Assembly: GCF_038397725.1 (NCBI RefSeq) | Contig: NZ_CP151634.1 | Span: 1,240,001-1,304,000, forward strand | Source: Microbacterium sp. LWO13-1.2 | Lineage (GTDB): Bacteria > Actinomycetota > Actinomycetes > Actinomycetales > Microbacteriaceae | Direction of reading: 5' to 3' | Length of the DNA stretch: 64,000 nt | Program-made: the position numbers and the translations under genes | Notes under the pieces: model-generated | What the model saw: only the letters and a program-made list of their open reading frames with translations | Told to the model about the DNA's origin: nothing | The model's database searches: none | Shown: positions 23,241 to 33,202 of the stretch, one piece after another | Numbering within the stretch: the stretch's first letter is position 1 | How the letters are laid out: the number at the start of each line of letters is the position of its first letter

Positions 23241-24955
23241 TGCAGGGCCTCCTCGTCCGCTCGGTGCGCCCACTGCGCGAAGCTCTCCGCGTTCTCGCGG
23301 TCGGCGAGATAGCGGCGGATGACCCGCTCGGCGTAGTCGGCGATGCCGTCGGCCGCGACCTTCAAGCCGCGCACGGTGCGGCCGAGACCGGCTTCTTCGC
23401 GGTCGACGCCGGCGAGACCGCCGCCGAGGTGCACCTGGTAGCCGGGTACCTGCTCGCCGTCGATCAGGACGAGCTGGCCCTTCAGGCCGATGTCGGCCGT
23501 CTGGATGCGGGCGCAGGAGTTCGGGCATCCGTTCACGTGCAGGGTGATCGGGCGGCCGATCTCGGGCTCGAGGGCTCCGAGGCGCTCTTCGAGTTGGAGG
23601 ATAGCCTGGGCGGCGTTCGCCTTGGTCTCGACGATCGCGAGCTTGCAGTACTCGATGCCGGTGCAGGCGATGGTGCCGCGGCGGAACAGGCTGGGCCGGG
23701 CTGACAGTCCGATCTCGTCGAGGCCCTTCACGAGGCTTTCGACGTTCTCTTCGGGGATGTCGAGGACGATGAGCTTCTGGTACGGCGTGGTGCGAACCCG
23801 CTGCGAGCCGTGCGCCTCGGCGAGGTCGGCGAGTGCGGTGAGCGTGGTGCCGGAGACGCGTCCGACGAGGGGAGCGGCGCCGACGAAGAAGCGGCCGTCC
23901 TTCTGCGCGTGCACGCCGACGTGGTCGCCGATGCTGGTCGGCTTGGGCGCGGCCGGTCCGTCGGGGAGAGGGCTCTCGAGGTACTCGGTCTCGAGCACCT
24001 CGCGGAACTTCTCGGTGCCCCAATCGGCGAGGAGGAACTTCAGGCGGGCCTTGTTGCGGAGGCGCCGGTAGCCGTAGTCGCGGAAGATCTGGGTGATGCC
24101 GTGCCAGACCTCGGCGACCCGCTCGGGGGCGACGAAGGTGCCGAGGCGCTCGCCGAGACGGGGGACAACGGAGAGGGCGCCGCCGACCCACAGGTCATAG
24201 CCGATGCCGAGCTCGGGGTGCACGACGGCGACGAAGGCGCAGTCGTTGATCTCGTGGACGACGTCCTGGCTGGGGTGGCCGGTGATCGCGGTCTTGTACT
24301 TTCGGGGGAGGTTCGCGAGCGTCGGGTCGCCGATGAAGCGCTCGGCGATCTCGTGGATCTGCGGGGTCGGGTCGATGATCTCGTCGGCGGCGATGCCGGC
24401 GACCGGGGAGCCGAGGATGACGCGGGGCACGTCGCCGCAGGCCTCGGTGGTGCTCAGGCCGATCCCCTCGAGGCGGCGCCAGATCTCGGGCACGTCCTCG
24501 ACACGGATCCAGTGCAGCTGCACGTTCTGGCGGTCGGTCATGTCGGCGCTGTCGCGGGCGAACTCGGTGGAGATCTCGCCGATCACGCGGAGCTGCTCGG
24601 TGGTGAGCTGGCCGCCGTCGATGCGGACCCGCAGCATGAAGTACTCGTCCTCGAGCTCGTGCGGCTCGAGCTGCGCGGTGCGGCCGCCGTCGATCCCGGG
24701 CTTGCGCTGCGTGTAGAGGCCCCACCAGCGGAAGCGTCCGTGCAGGTCGGTCGGATCGATCGAAGCGAAGCCGCCCTTGGCGTATTCGTTCTCGATGCGC
24801 TCGCGCACGTTGAGCCCGTTGTCGTCGAGCTTGAACTGCTCGTTCGCGTTGAGGGGCTCGGTGCCGTCGACGAGCCACTGCCCGTGCGGCTTCGTTGGTA
24901 CGCGGGCAGTGCGCGTGCGGGCACCGCGGACTGGCGTCGGCTGCTCGATGGTCAT
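23237..24955 (-). CDS. sir: Ferredoxin-dependent assimilatory sulfite reductase
   Basis: Six-electron reduction of sulfite to sulfide in the cytosol. The protein has 572 residues with two nitrite/sulfite reductase half-domains. Siroheme-[4Fe-4S] ligands are C431 and C437 (ACTGIEYCK) and C477 and C481 (NGCPNSCAR). Sulfite versus nitrite specificity is inferred from the flanking CysH-CysD-CysN genes. The start at 24955 gives MTIEQPTP; the frame is open further upstream but runs through the promoter. First gene of the run, read from a TTGACG-17-TTAATG promoter with phased TGACG repeats. Confidence 0.94.
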   Translation of the reverse strand: MTIEQPTPVRGARTRTARVPTKPHGQWLVDGTEPLNANEQFKLDDNGLNVRERIENEYAKGGFASIDPTDLHGRFRWWGLYTQRKPGIDGGRTAQLEPHELEDEYFMLRVRIDGGQLTTEQLRVIGEISTEFARDSADMTDRQNVQLHWIRVEDVPEIWRRLEGIGLSTTEACGDVPRVILGSPVAGIAADEIIDPTPQIHEIAERFIGDPTLANLPRKYKTAITGHPSQDVVHEINDCAFVAVVHPELGIGYDLWVGGALSVVPRLGERLGTFVAPERVAEVWHGITQIFRDYGYRRLRNKARLKFLLADWGTEKFREVLETEYLESPLPDGPAAPKPTSIGDHVGVHAQKDGRFFVGAAPLVGRVSGTTLTALADLAEAHGSQRVRTTPYQKLIVLDIPEENVESLVKGLDEIGLSARPSLFRRGTIACTGIEYCKLAIVETKANAAQAILQLEERLGALEPEIGRPITLHVNGCPNSCARIQTADIGLKGQLVLIDGEQVPGYQVHLGGGLAGVDREEAGLGRTVRGLKVAADGIADYAERVIRRYLADRENAESFAQWAHRADEEALQ

Positions 24956-25006
24956 GGGTCTGCTCCCTGGATGGCTGTCTCTCAACCTAAGGAGTGGGAC
25001 CTTGTT

Positions 25007-25075
25007 CATTAACAGGGGGTGACTCAGTGCGTCAAGCAACGTCATATGGCGTCATGCAGCGCGAAATATGACGCC
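25007..25075 (-). promoter_or_regulatory. Promoter and phased repeats upstream of the sulfate-assimilation run
   Basis: Reading the minus strand, TTGACG (25030-25035) and TTAATG (25007-25012) are separated by 17 bases and fit -35 and -10. CGTCA on the plus strand occurs at 25030, 25040 and 25050, exactly one helical turn apart, and in inverse orientation at 25069-25073. GGCGTCAT (25048-25055) and ATGACGCC (25068-25075) form a perfect 8-bp dyad. A regulator probably binds on one face of the helix next to the -35 box. Confidence 0.65.
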
Positions 25076-25196
25076 GAACACTGGTGCTGAAGCGTTGTCA
25101 TGTGCTTCGGCTGCGGGGTCGCGCCTGCTCCGGTCGCACTTTGTGCCGCTTCTCGGCGTCCGGAGCCACACGAACTGCGACCGGAACGGGCGGGAG

Positions 25197-25886
25197 TCAG
25201 TCGTCGAGACGCGCTTCGGCGTCGACGTAGCGGGCCACGACGAGGTCGATCAGGGCCTGGGGAACGGGGCCGCCGTCGAGGAGGGGGAGTGTGATCGTGC
25301 GACCGGGGGCTTGACGCTCGGCCAGGTCGAAGAAATAGCCGCGGGCGAGCAGGTAGATCGACACGACCGCGTCCGGGTGGTTCTCGAGGGCGGTCGGCAG
25401 GTCGGGTTGGCGTGCGGCGAGATACGCGAGTTCGACGGCTCGCCCGAGGTGCTGCTGCAGCAGAGCGGCCATGCCCTCGGCATCCGTCAGCGAGCGCGGA
25501 TCGCGGGAGCCCGCGACGGCGAGGATGACGGGGCCGTCGGATGCCGGGGGCAGGTGCGCAGCGAGCCGCTCAGCGAGCACTTCGGCGAGGCGGGGGTCCG
25601 GTCCCATCGGGTCGGCGACGACGGCATCCGCTCGCTTGCCGGCGATGCCGTGCAGGTCGTGGTGCACGTGGAATCCGCTCGACAGCAGGAGGGGCACGAT
25701 GACGACCGGCCCTTCGATCGCGGGTACCGCGTCCTTGGCGTCGGGTTGCTGCACGTCGACGAAGGCGGCTCTGACGGCCACGTCGGGCAGCGCATCGGCG
25801 ACGCGGTCGACGAGCTCGGCGATCGTGCGTGCGCCTTCGGCATCCGACGTCCCGTGAGAGACGGCGAGCAGGGTGGGGCGGGGCAT
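25197..25886 (-). CDS. Sirohydrochlorin chelatase-type protein (CbiX/SirB family)
   Basis: Predicted Fe2+ (or Co2+) chelatase of 229 residues completing siroheme. It has two tandem half-domains: the first with LLAVSHGTSDAEG and LLSSGFHVHHDL (metal-site His residues), the second with LAVAGSRDP and LLARGYFFDLA, where the His/Glu ligands are less obvious. It is transcribed toward sir but separated by 241 bases with sir's own promoter, so it is a separate unit. The start is set by TAGGCT-N6-ATG. With CobA and Sir it fits a local siroheme supply. Confidence 0.9.
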   Translation of the reverse strand: MPRPTLLAVSHGTSDAEGARTIAELVDRVADALPDVAVRAAFVDVQQPDAKDAVPAIEGPVVIVPLLLSSGFHVHHDLHGIAGKRADAVVADPMGPDPRLAEVLAERLAAHLPPASDGPVILAVAGSRDPRSLTDAEGMAALLQQHLGRAVELAYLAARQPDLPTALENHPDAVVSIYLLARGYFFDLAERQAPGRTITLPLLDGGPVPQALIDLVVARYVDAEARLDD

Positions 25887-25892
25887 GCGGTC

Positions 25893-25898
25893 AGCCTA
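25893..25898 (-). promoter_or_regulatory. -10 box of leaderless promoter for the sirohydrochlorin chelatase gene
   Basis: TAGGCT, then GACCGC, then ATG on the minus strand, with no ribosome site. Confidence 0.6.
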
Positions 25899-25966
25899 AG
25901 CGGTGCGTGTGACGGCGGTGTTTCCGGGGTGGGGGAAACCGTGGCGCGTGTCGCGACGTTGTGGCA

Positions 25967-26068
25967 ATGACGGTGCTCGTGGTTCGCGGGCGCCGTCCTC
26001 GAACGATCATCGTGGCGTTGACTCCCATTGCCGTGGTGCTCTTGTCCCGGATCATCGCCTTCCTATGA
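25967..26068 (+). CDS. Candidate 33-residue membrane peptide
   Basis: A short open frame (MTVLVVRGRRPRT, then a hydrophobic stretch ending in LLSRIIAFL) lies in the 250-base spacer between the chelatase and a small membrane protein. The basic head plus hydrophobic tail would suit a membrane peptide, but there is no ribosome site and no TANNNT box at the right distance. The rest of this spacer shows only a small GGTGTTTCC/GGAAACC dyad near 25918-25941. Confidence 0.22.
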   Translation: MTVLVVRGRRPRTIIVALTPIAVVLLSRIIAFL

Positions 26069-26136
26069 TTGATTCCGACTCGTCGCCCGCTGAGATCGCA
26101 CGATCACCCGGACACACTGACGGGAAGGAAGCAGTC

Positions 26137-26487
26137 GTGCCTCAGGAATCACGCCGTCATACTCCGCAAGAGAAATCGGCAGTGGGGTTCGTCCTCTACG
26201 TGTTCGTATCGCTTGCGGCGGGCTTCGTGACTTTCTTCCGCCAGTTCGAAGGGGTGACGTGCAGCGCGACGGGCACCTGCGACGGCGTAGTCATGTACTA
26301 CGCGGTGCAGCCATTCCTCTGGATCAATGGGGTCCTGCTGGTGCTGGTGGTCAGCGCATCCATCGTGCTCTGGGTGCGGCGGACTTCAAATGTCTGGCTT
26401 CCCGTGTCCGCACTGATATTCATCAGCGTCTACGCCGTGATCGCGAACATCGTGTTCACTGTGGCCAAGACAACGGGTAACGGATAG
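26137..26487 (+). CDS. Small three-helix membrane protein, unknown function
   Basis: 116 residues. The start is GTG at 26137, preceded by GGGAAGGAAG; an in-frame ATG at 26065 would add 24 polar residues without a ribosome site. Helices are seen at about residues 13-31, 52-72 and 80-108. Two Cys lie in the first outside loop (TCSATGTCDG), close enough for a disulfide. No family is recognised. Confidence 0.75.
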   Translation: MPQESRRHTPQEKSAVGFVLYVFVSLAAGFVTFFRQFEGVTCSATGTCDGVVMYYAVQPFLWINGVLLVLVVSASIVLWVRRTSNVWLPVSALIFISVYAVIANIVFTVAKTTGNG

Positions 26488-26624
26488 CTGCAGGTATCAG
26501 CAAGAGGGGTTCGGCCCGACAGGGATCGGGTGCAAGAGACTGTTATGGATCCGTGACTCGATTGCGAATTTTTGCCCCCTGATCTGGGGTTGGAATGTCG
26601 GTGGCCCCTGGTGTACTGGGGGTT

Positions 26625-27914
26625 ATGACGGCGTTGATGGATGCGACAGTGGAGCAGGTGGCGACGCTGGGCGCGCTCACCGACTCGGTCGTGGAGATCG
26701 AGCGCACGATCAGTTCGTTGCAGGCGGCGCGGGATGGTCTCCTCGCTCTCGGGTCCCGGTTCGCGCTCGACGTCGCCCAGCAGGCCGAGCATCCCGATTT
26801 CGGGGATCTGGCGTTGCGGTCGGTCGCGGCGGAGATGGGGGCGGCGCTGCGGGTGAGCGACCGGACGGTGCAACGACGGATGTCGGAAGCGTCGTTCCTG
26901 GTGGAGCAGTTCCCGTCGGTGTGGCAGGCGCAGGGTGCCGGGCGGATCAGCGCTGGACATGCCCGAGTGATCATCGACGCCGGCGCACATCTCGACGATG
27001 CCGCGGATCGGGATGCGTATGCGGAGCAACTGATCGGGTTCGCGGAGACGGAGTCCCCGAATCGGGTGGCCCGGATGGCGCGCCGGGTCGCGGAACGTTT
27101 CCAGCCGCGGTCGATCGATGAGCGACACCAGGATGCCCGCGACCGGCGTGGCGCGTGGACGAAAGGTGCCGTCGATGGGGCCGCGACCTTCGGATTGTCC
27201 GGACCGGCAACCCTCGTGCACGGCGCGTTCGATCGCCTTACGCAGATGGCGAAAGTCGTAAAGGTGACGTCCGGCGAAGGTGACGACGCCGATCCGCGGA
27301 CGATCGATCAGATCCGCTGCGATCTTGCCCTTGACCTCCTCCTCACCGGAACCCCCGCCGGGCACGACACCCCCGACGGGCTGCTCGCCGCGATCACCGC
27401 ACACGTGTCCGTGACTGTCCCGGTCACGACCCTGATGGGCGCCGATCAGATGGGCACCGAAACGACACCGGCCGAGCTGAATGGACGCTGCCCGATCGAC
27501 ACCGCCACTGCGAAGGAACTTGCCGGAGCGGCATCCGGGTGGGATCGGATCCTCACCCACCCGATCACGGGCGCCGTCCTCGCCGTCGACCGCTACCGGC
27601 CCAGTGCGCACCTCAAACGACACCTGAAAGCCCGCGATCAACGCTGCCGATTCCCGACCTGCGGACTCCCCGCCCGAGACTGCGACATCGACCACCATCA
27701 AGACGCCGCCCTCGGCGGTGCGACCACCGTGAACAATCTCGGCGACCTCTGCCGCCGACACCACGTCCTCAAACACCACTCCCCGTGGCACATCGAACAA
27801 CTCGACACCGGGGTCTACGCCTGGACCAGCCCCACCGGCAAGGTCTACCTCGACCGACCCCCACCCCAGAACACCGTCACCTTCACCGAAGACGACACCC
27901 CACCACCGTTTTAG
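26625..27914 (+). CDS. DUF222 / HNH endonuclease (13E12-type) protein
   Basis: 429 residues. The N-terminal ~330 residues form the helical DUF222 domain, and the C-terminal HNH domain has the zinc Cys CRFPTCGLPARDC, the catalytic IDHHQDAALGG and LCRRHHVLKHH. Related genes occur in many copies in actinobacteria and include the REP13E12 sequences of M. tuberculosis that serve as phage integration sites. A DNA-cleaving role is plausible but not established. The coding strand changes from G-rich in the first ~700 bases to strongly C/A-rich after about 27,330, suggesting mosaic origin. The start at 26625 is preferred; 26595 is also open. Confidence 0.88.
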   Translation: MTALMDATVEQVATLGALTDSVVEIERTISSLQAARDGLLALGSRFALDVAQQAEHPDFGDLALRSVAAEMGAALRVSDRTVQRRMSEASFLVEQFPSVWQAQGAGRISAGHARVIIDAGAHLDDAADRDAYAEQLIGFAETESPNRVARMARRVAERFQPRSIDERHQDARDRRGAWTKGAVDGAATFGLSGPATLVHGAFDRLTQMAKVVKVTSGEGDDADPRTIDQIRCDLALDLLLTGTPAGHDTPDGLLAAITAHVSVTVPVTTLMGADQMGTETTPAELNGRCPIDTATAKELAGAASGWDRILTHPITGAVLAVDRYRPSAHLKRHLKARDQRCRFPTCGLPARDCDIDHHQDAALGGATTVNNLGDLCRRHHVLKHHSPWHIEQLDTGVYAWTSPTGKVYLDRPPPQNTVTFTEDDTPPPF

Positions 27915-27952
27915 GGATGGGGTCGGGAGCGAGACTGGCGGGGCGATAGAAC

Positions 27953-27970
27953 CGGGCGGCATGCCGCCCG
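27953..27970. terminator. GC-rich palindrome between convergent genes
   Basis: CGGGCGGCATGCCGCCCG is a perfect 18-base palindrome lying between the DUF222 gene and the convergent DHFR-fold gene. It can form a short strong hairpin on either strand. Confidence 0.5.
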
Positions 27971-27992
27971 ACGCCCGAGCCTCATCCGTCTC

Positions 27993-28577
27993 TCAGCCGC
28001 GCGCCGGCTTCACGTCGTAGACGAGCTTGAGGACTCCGTTGGAGTACGACTCCGATTCGCGCAGGGAAAGCGCGCGACGGTCGGCACCGCCCGCTCCGAA
28101 GATGGTCTTACCGCCGGGGAGGAGGTACGGGAACATGAGTAGGTTGTAGCGGTCGATCAGCCCTGCCTCGCCGAGGTGGAGAGCGAGCTCGGCGCTGCCG
28201 TGGATGAAGATGGCGCCGCCTTCCGTCTGCTTGAGGTCGGCGATGTCCTGGGTGTTGCGGAGGATCGTCGTCGGGCCCCAGTTGTCGACGATCGCGTCCT
28301 CTCCCAGTGTCGATGACGCCACGTACTTCGGCAGATCGCGATAGTCGGCGTGATCCTCCGACCCGGGCCAGAAGGCCGAGAACGCCTCGTAGCTGCGGCG
28401 GCCGAAGAGCAGGGCGCTCGTCTCGGCGAGCTCCTCGCCCTTGAGCGCGAAAGCCTCCGGCACGAAGTCGGTGTCGAAGACCCAGCCGCCGCCAGGGTGG
28501 CCCTCAGCGGTGCCGCCGGGGGAGTCGACGACGCCGTCGAGGGTGATGAATCCGGTGTAGACCAATTCACGAGTCAT
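27993..28577 (-). CDS. Dihydrofolate-reductase-fold protein (RibD C-terminal type)
   Basis: 194 residues. It shows YTGFITLDGVVDSPGG at the N-terminus, LLFGRRSYEAFSAFWPG, the NADPH-type loop GGAIFIHGSAELALHL, and a C-terminal strand pair ending in KLVYDVKP. This is the DHFR/RibD reductase family that is widespread and mostly uncharacterised in actinobacteria; dTMP-pathway DHFR is unlikely. The start at 28577 has AAGGAGATA upstream. It is divergent from an alpha/beta hydrolase. Confidence 0.87.
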   Translation of the reverse strand: MTRELVYTGFITLDGVVDSPGGTAEGHPGGGWVFDTDFVPEAFALKGEELAETSALLFGRRSYEAFSAFWPGSEDHADYRDLPKYVASSTLGEDAIVDNWGPTTILRNTQDIADLKQTEGGAIFIHGSAELALHLGEAGLIDRYNLLMFPYLLPGGKTIFGAGGADRRALSLRESESYSNGVLKLVYDVKPARG

Positions 28578-28720
28578 CTGCTTATCTCCTTGTCGCGGCC
28601 CCGCGAATGCGCGGCCTTCATACAGACGTCGAACGGCGACGCCGTGGATCGACAATGCCCTCAATCTTTTCCGAGTATCCCGAATCTCGCCATGTCGGCG
28701 GTCTCGGCAAGGATGAGGCG

Positions 28721-29551
28721 ATGGCCACGCGACGATTGACGAAGACGTTTCATTGGCAGGGCCGAGACGTGGCGTACGACAGTTGGGGCTCGGGGCCCGA
28801 CATCGTCTTTCTGCACGGCACGCCGTGGTCCTCGGCCCTCTGGCGGCCGATCGCGGACGCCTTGTCGGTGCGGTACACGGTGCACGTCTGGGACATGTCC
28901 GGATATGGCCAGTCCTCGAAGGAACCCGGCCACAAGGTCGATCTCGGGTTCCAGGGCGAACTGTTCGCCCGTCTGCTTCAAGAGTGGAACCTCGAACGAC
29001 CGCACGTCATCGCGCACGACTTCGGTGGAGCAGTTGCGCTGCGCGCGCGACTGCTGCACGGCGCGCGCTACCGATCGCTCTGTCTCGTCGACGTCGTCGC
29101 ACTGAGTCCGTGGGGCTCGCCCTTCTTCACCCTCGTGCAGCAGCACTCAGACGTCTTCACGCAACTGCCCGCCGCGGTGCATCGGGGTGCCGTCGAGGCC
29201 TATGTGCGAGGAGCGAGTCACCGCGGCATCCGCGACGACGATCTCGCAATGCTCGTCGATCCGTGGACGGGCGTCCACGGACAGTCGGCGTTCTACCGGC
29301 AGATCGCGCAGGCAGATGAGCGGTACACGACGGACATGGAGCCCTTGTACCCGACGATCGACGAGCCGGTGCACATCGTCTGGGGCGCGGACGACACCTG
29401 GATCCCGGTCGATCGGGCGCACCGGCTGAACTCGATGATCCCGGGGTCGACGTTGACGGTCGTCGAGCGAGCGGGTCATCTCATCCAGCTCGATGCGCCC
29501 GCTCAATTGGGCGCGGAACTCGGCCACTGGGTCGATTCCCAGCAAACTTGA
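28721..29551 (+). CDS. Alpha/beta-hydrolase with Asp nucleophile
   Basis: 276 residues. The oxyanion turn is HGTPW (residues ~34-38). The nucleophile elbow reads VIAHDFGGAVALR, so the usual Ser is an Asp, as in haloalkane dehalogenases, haloacetate dehalogenases and epoxide hydrolases. The acid is probably Asp in VWGADDTWIP and the base His in ERAGHLIQLD. A cap domain spans about residues 130-205. The substrate is unknown. The start at 28721 has AAGGATGAGG upstream; 38 further in-frame residues upstream are not convincing. It is located just before the dnaK promoter. Confidence 0.87.
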   Translation: MATRRLTKTFHWQGRDVAYDSWGSGPDIVFLHGTPWSSALWRPIADALSVRYTVHVWDMSGYGQSSKEPGHKVDLGFQGELFARLLQEWNLERPHVIAHDFGGAVALRARLLHGARYRSLCLVDVVALSPWGSPFFTLVQQHSDVFTQLPAAVHRGAVEAYVRGASHRGIRDDDLAMLVDPWTGVHGQSAFYRQIAQADERYTTDMEPLYPTIDEPVHIVWGADDTWIPVDRAHRLNSMIPGSTLTVVERAGHLIQLDAPAQLGAELGHWVDSQQT

Positions 29552-29573
29552 GCCACCTCGTATCAACTTTGTT

Positions 29574-31545
<1,972 letters not shown>

Positions 31546-31547
31546 TC

Positions 31548-32165
31548 ATGACGGACAAGAACTTCGACGACAACGCCGAGGTTCCCGGTGAGGGGTCGGA
31601 TGCTCAGGCATCCGGCCCCGCGCCGCAGAACCCGGACTCCACCGAAGCGATGGGCGCCGAAGGCTCTGACGACGACCTCACGGTCGACGACATCCTGAAC
31701 GCCGAGCAGACCGGTGAGGCCGCTGCGGAGGACGCGGTGCTGGCCGACCTCGAGTCGACCCTGCTGAACGACCTCAAGCGGCTGCAGGCCGAGTACGCGA
31801 ACTACCGTCGCCGCACCGAAGAGCAGCGTCAGGTCGAGATCGAGCGCGCGAAGGGCGAGGCCGCCAAGGGTCTCATCCCCGTACTCGACGATCTCGATCG
31901 CGCAGCTCAGCACGGAGACCTCACCGACGGCACGCCGTTCTTCGCGATTGCGGAGAAGGTGCGCCTCGTCGCCGAGCGCATGGGCATGGTCTCCTACGGC
32001 GAGAAGGGCGAGGAGTTCGACCCCCAGCGCCACGAGGCGATCTTCCAGCAGCCGACCCCTGGCGCCGAGAAGACCACGGTGCTCGAGGTCGTCGAGGTGG
32101 GCTACCGTCTCGGTGACGTCGAGCTGCGCCCGGCGAAGGTCGTCGTCGCGGTGCCGGCCGAGTAG
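31548..32165 (+). CDS. grpE: Nucleotide exchange factor GrpE
   Basis: 205 residues; releases ADP from DnaK. An acidic disordered N-terminus (~1-70) precedes the long helix with LKRLQAEYANYRRRTEEQRQVE and the beta domain with PQRHEAIFQQPTPGAEKTTVLEVVEVGYRLGDVELRPAKVVV split across the C-terminal half. Starts two bases after the dnaK stop. All GrpE landmarks are present. Confidence 0.98.
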   Translation: MTDKNFDDNAEVPGEGSDAQASGPAPQNPDSTEAMGAEGSDDDLTVDDILNAEQTGEAAAEDAVLADLESTLLNDLKRLQAEYANYRRRTEEQRQVEIERAKGEAAKGLIPVLDDLDRAAQHGDLTDGTPFFAIAEKVRLVAERMGMVSYGEKGEEFDPQRHEAIFQQPTPGAEKTTVLEVVEVGYRLGDVELRPAKVVVAVPAE

Positions 32166-32171
32166 GCGCCG

Positions 32172-33155
32172 ATGGCTAGCCAGGACTGGTTCGACAAGGA
32201 CTTCTACAAGACCCTCGGGGTCTCGAAAGAGGTCACTGAGGCCGAACTGAAGAAGGCGTATCGCAAGCTCGCGCGCAAGTATCACCCGGATTCCAATCAG
32301 GGGGATGCGAAGGCCGAGGCGACGTTCAAGGAGATCAGCGAAGCGTACTCGGTGCTCTCCGATCCTGAGCAGCGCAAGGAGTACGACGAGATCCGCGCGA
32401 TGGGCTCCGGCGCCCGCTTCACCGCAGGCGGCGCCGGCGCCGGCGGCTTCGAGGACGTGTTCAGCCGGTTCGGTCAGCAGGGGCGCGGCCAGTCGGCCGA
32501 CTTCGAGGACATCTTCGCGATGTTCAACCAGGGCCAGGGCGCCTCCTTCGGAAACGGGCGGTTCGGGCAGACCTCGGGCGGCTTCCGCGGTTACGGCGGT
32601 CCGCAGCGCGGCGCCGACGTCACCGCACGGACCACCCTGGACTTCGCGACCGCGGTGCAGGGCGAGACGATCAGCCTGCAGGGTGAGGACGGCAAGCCGT
32701 TCAAGGTCAAGATCCCGGCCGGCGTCGCCGACGGTCAGAAGATCCGGCTGCGCGGGCGAGGCCGGCCATCGCCGGACGGCGGAGAGAACGGCGACATCGT
32801 GGTGCAGATCGCCGTGCGACCGCATCCGGTGTTCACGCGCGACGGGCTCAACCTCCGCATCACGGTGCCGGTGACCTTCACCGAGGCTGCGCTCGGCGCC
32901 ACCATCGAGGTCCCCACGCTCGGCGGCGACGTCGTGAAGCTGCGCGTCGCGCCTGGCACCCCCTCCGGGCGGGTGCTGCGCGTCAAGGGCCGCGGCGTGG
33001 CGACGACGAAGGGCACGGGCGACCTGCTCGCCGAGCTGCAGGTCGCGGTGCCGACGCACCTCGATGAGGCCGCTCGCGAGGCGCTGCTCGCCTTCCAGGA
33101 GGCCGAGCCCAAGGAGAACCCGCGCACCGAGATGATGGCCAAGGCGCGACGATGA
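32172..33155 (+). CDS. dnaJ: Co-chaperone DnaJ, zinc-finger-less (class B) form
   Basis: 327 residues. The J domain has YKTLGVSKEVTEAELKKAY and the HPD tripeptide in ARKYHPDSNQ, followed by a Gly/Phe-rich region (~75-150) and the two C-terminal beta domains (KIPAGVADGQKIRLRGRG, RVAPGTPSGRVLRVKGRG). No Cys is present at all, so the four CxxCxGxG zinc motifs of canonical operon DnaJ are missing. This is the CbpA/DnaJ-class-B layout. It stimulates DnaK ATPase. It begins six bases after grpE. Confidence 0.95.
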   Translation: MASQDWFDKDFYKTLGVSKEVTEAELKKAYRKLARKYHPDSNQGDAKAEATFKEISEAYSVLSDPEQRKEYDEIRAMGSGARFTAGGAGAGGFEDVFSRFGQQGRGQSADFEDIFAMFNQGQGASFGNGRFGQTSGGFRGYGGPQRGADVTARTTLDFATAVQGETISLQGEDGKPFKVKIPAGVADGQKIRLRGRGRPSPDGGENGDIVVQIAVRPHPVFTRDGLNLRITVPVTFTEAALGATIEVPTLGGDVVKLRVAPGTPSGRVLRVKGRGVATTKGTGDLLAELQVAVPTHLDEAAREALLAFQEAEPKENPRTEMMAKARR

Positions 33156-33202
33156 ACATCGCGACGGCGACGACGGAACACCGGGGGCAGAGGTGAGGGA
33201 TC

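Noticed and set aside
23241..24191. In-frame extension upstream of cysH
   Set aside because: Overlaps sir in another frame with an Arg-rich product; the GTG at 23240 with GTGA overlap is the proper start.
26430..27962. 510-codon frame opposite the DUF222/HNH gene
   Set aside because: Antisense shadow; the DUF222 and HNH motifs on the plus strand are unambiguous.
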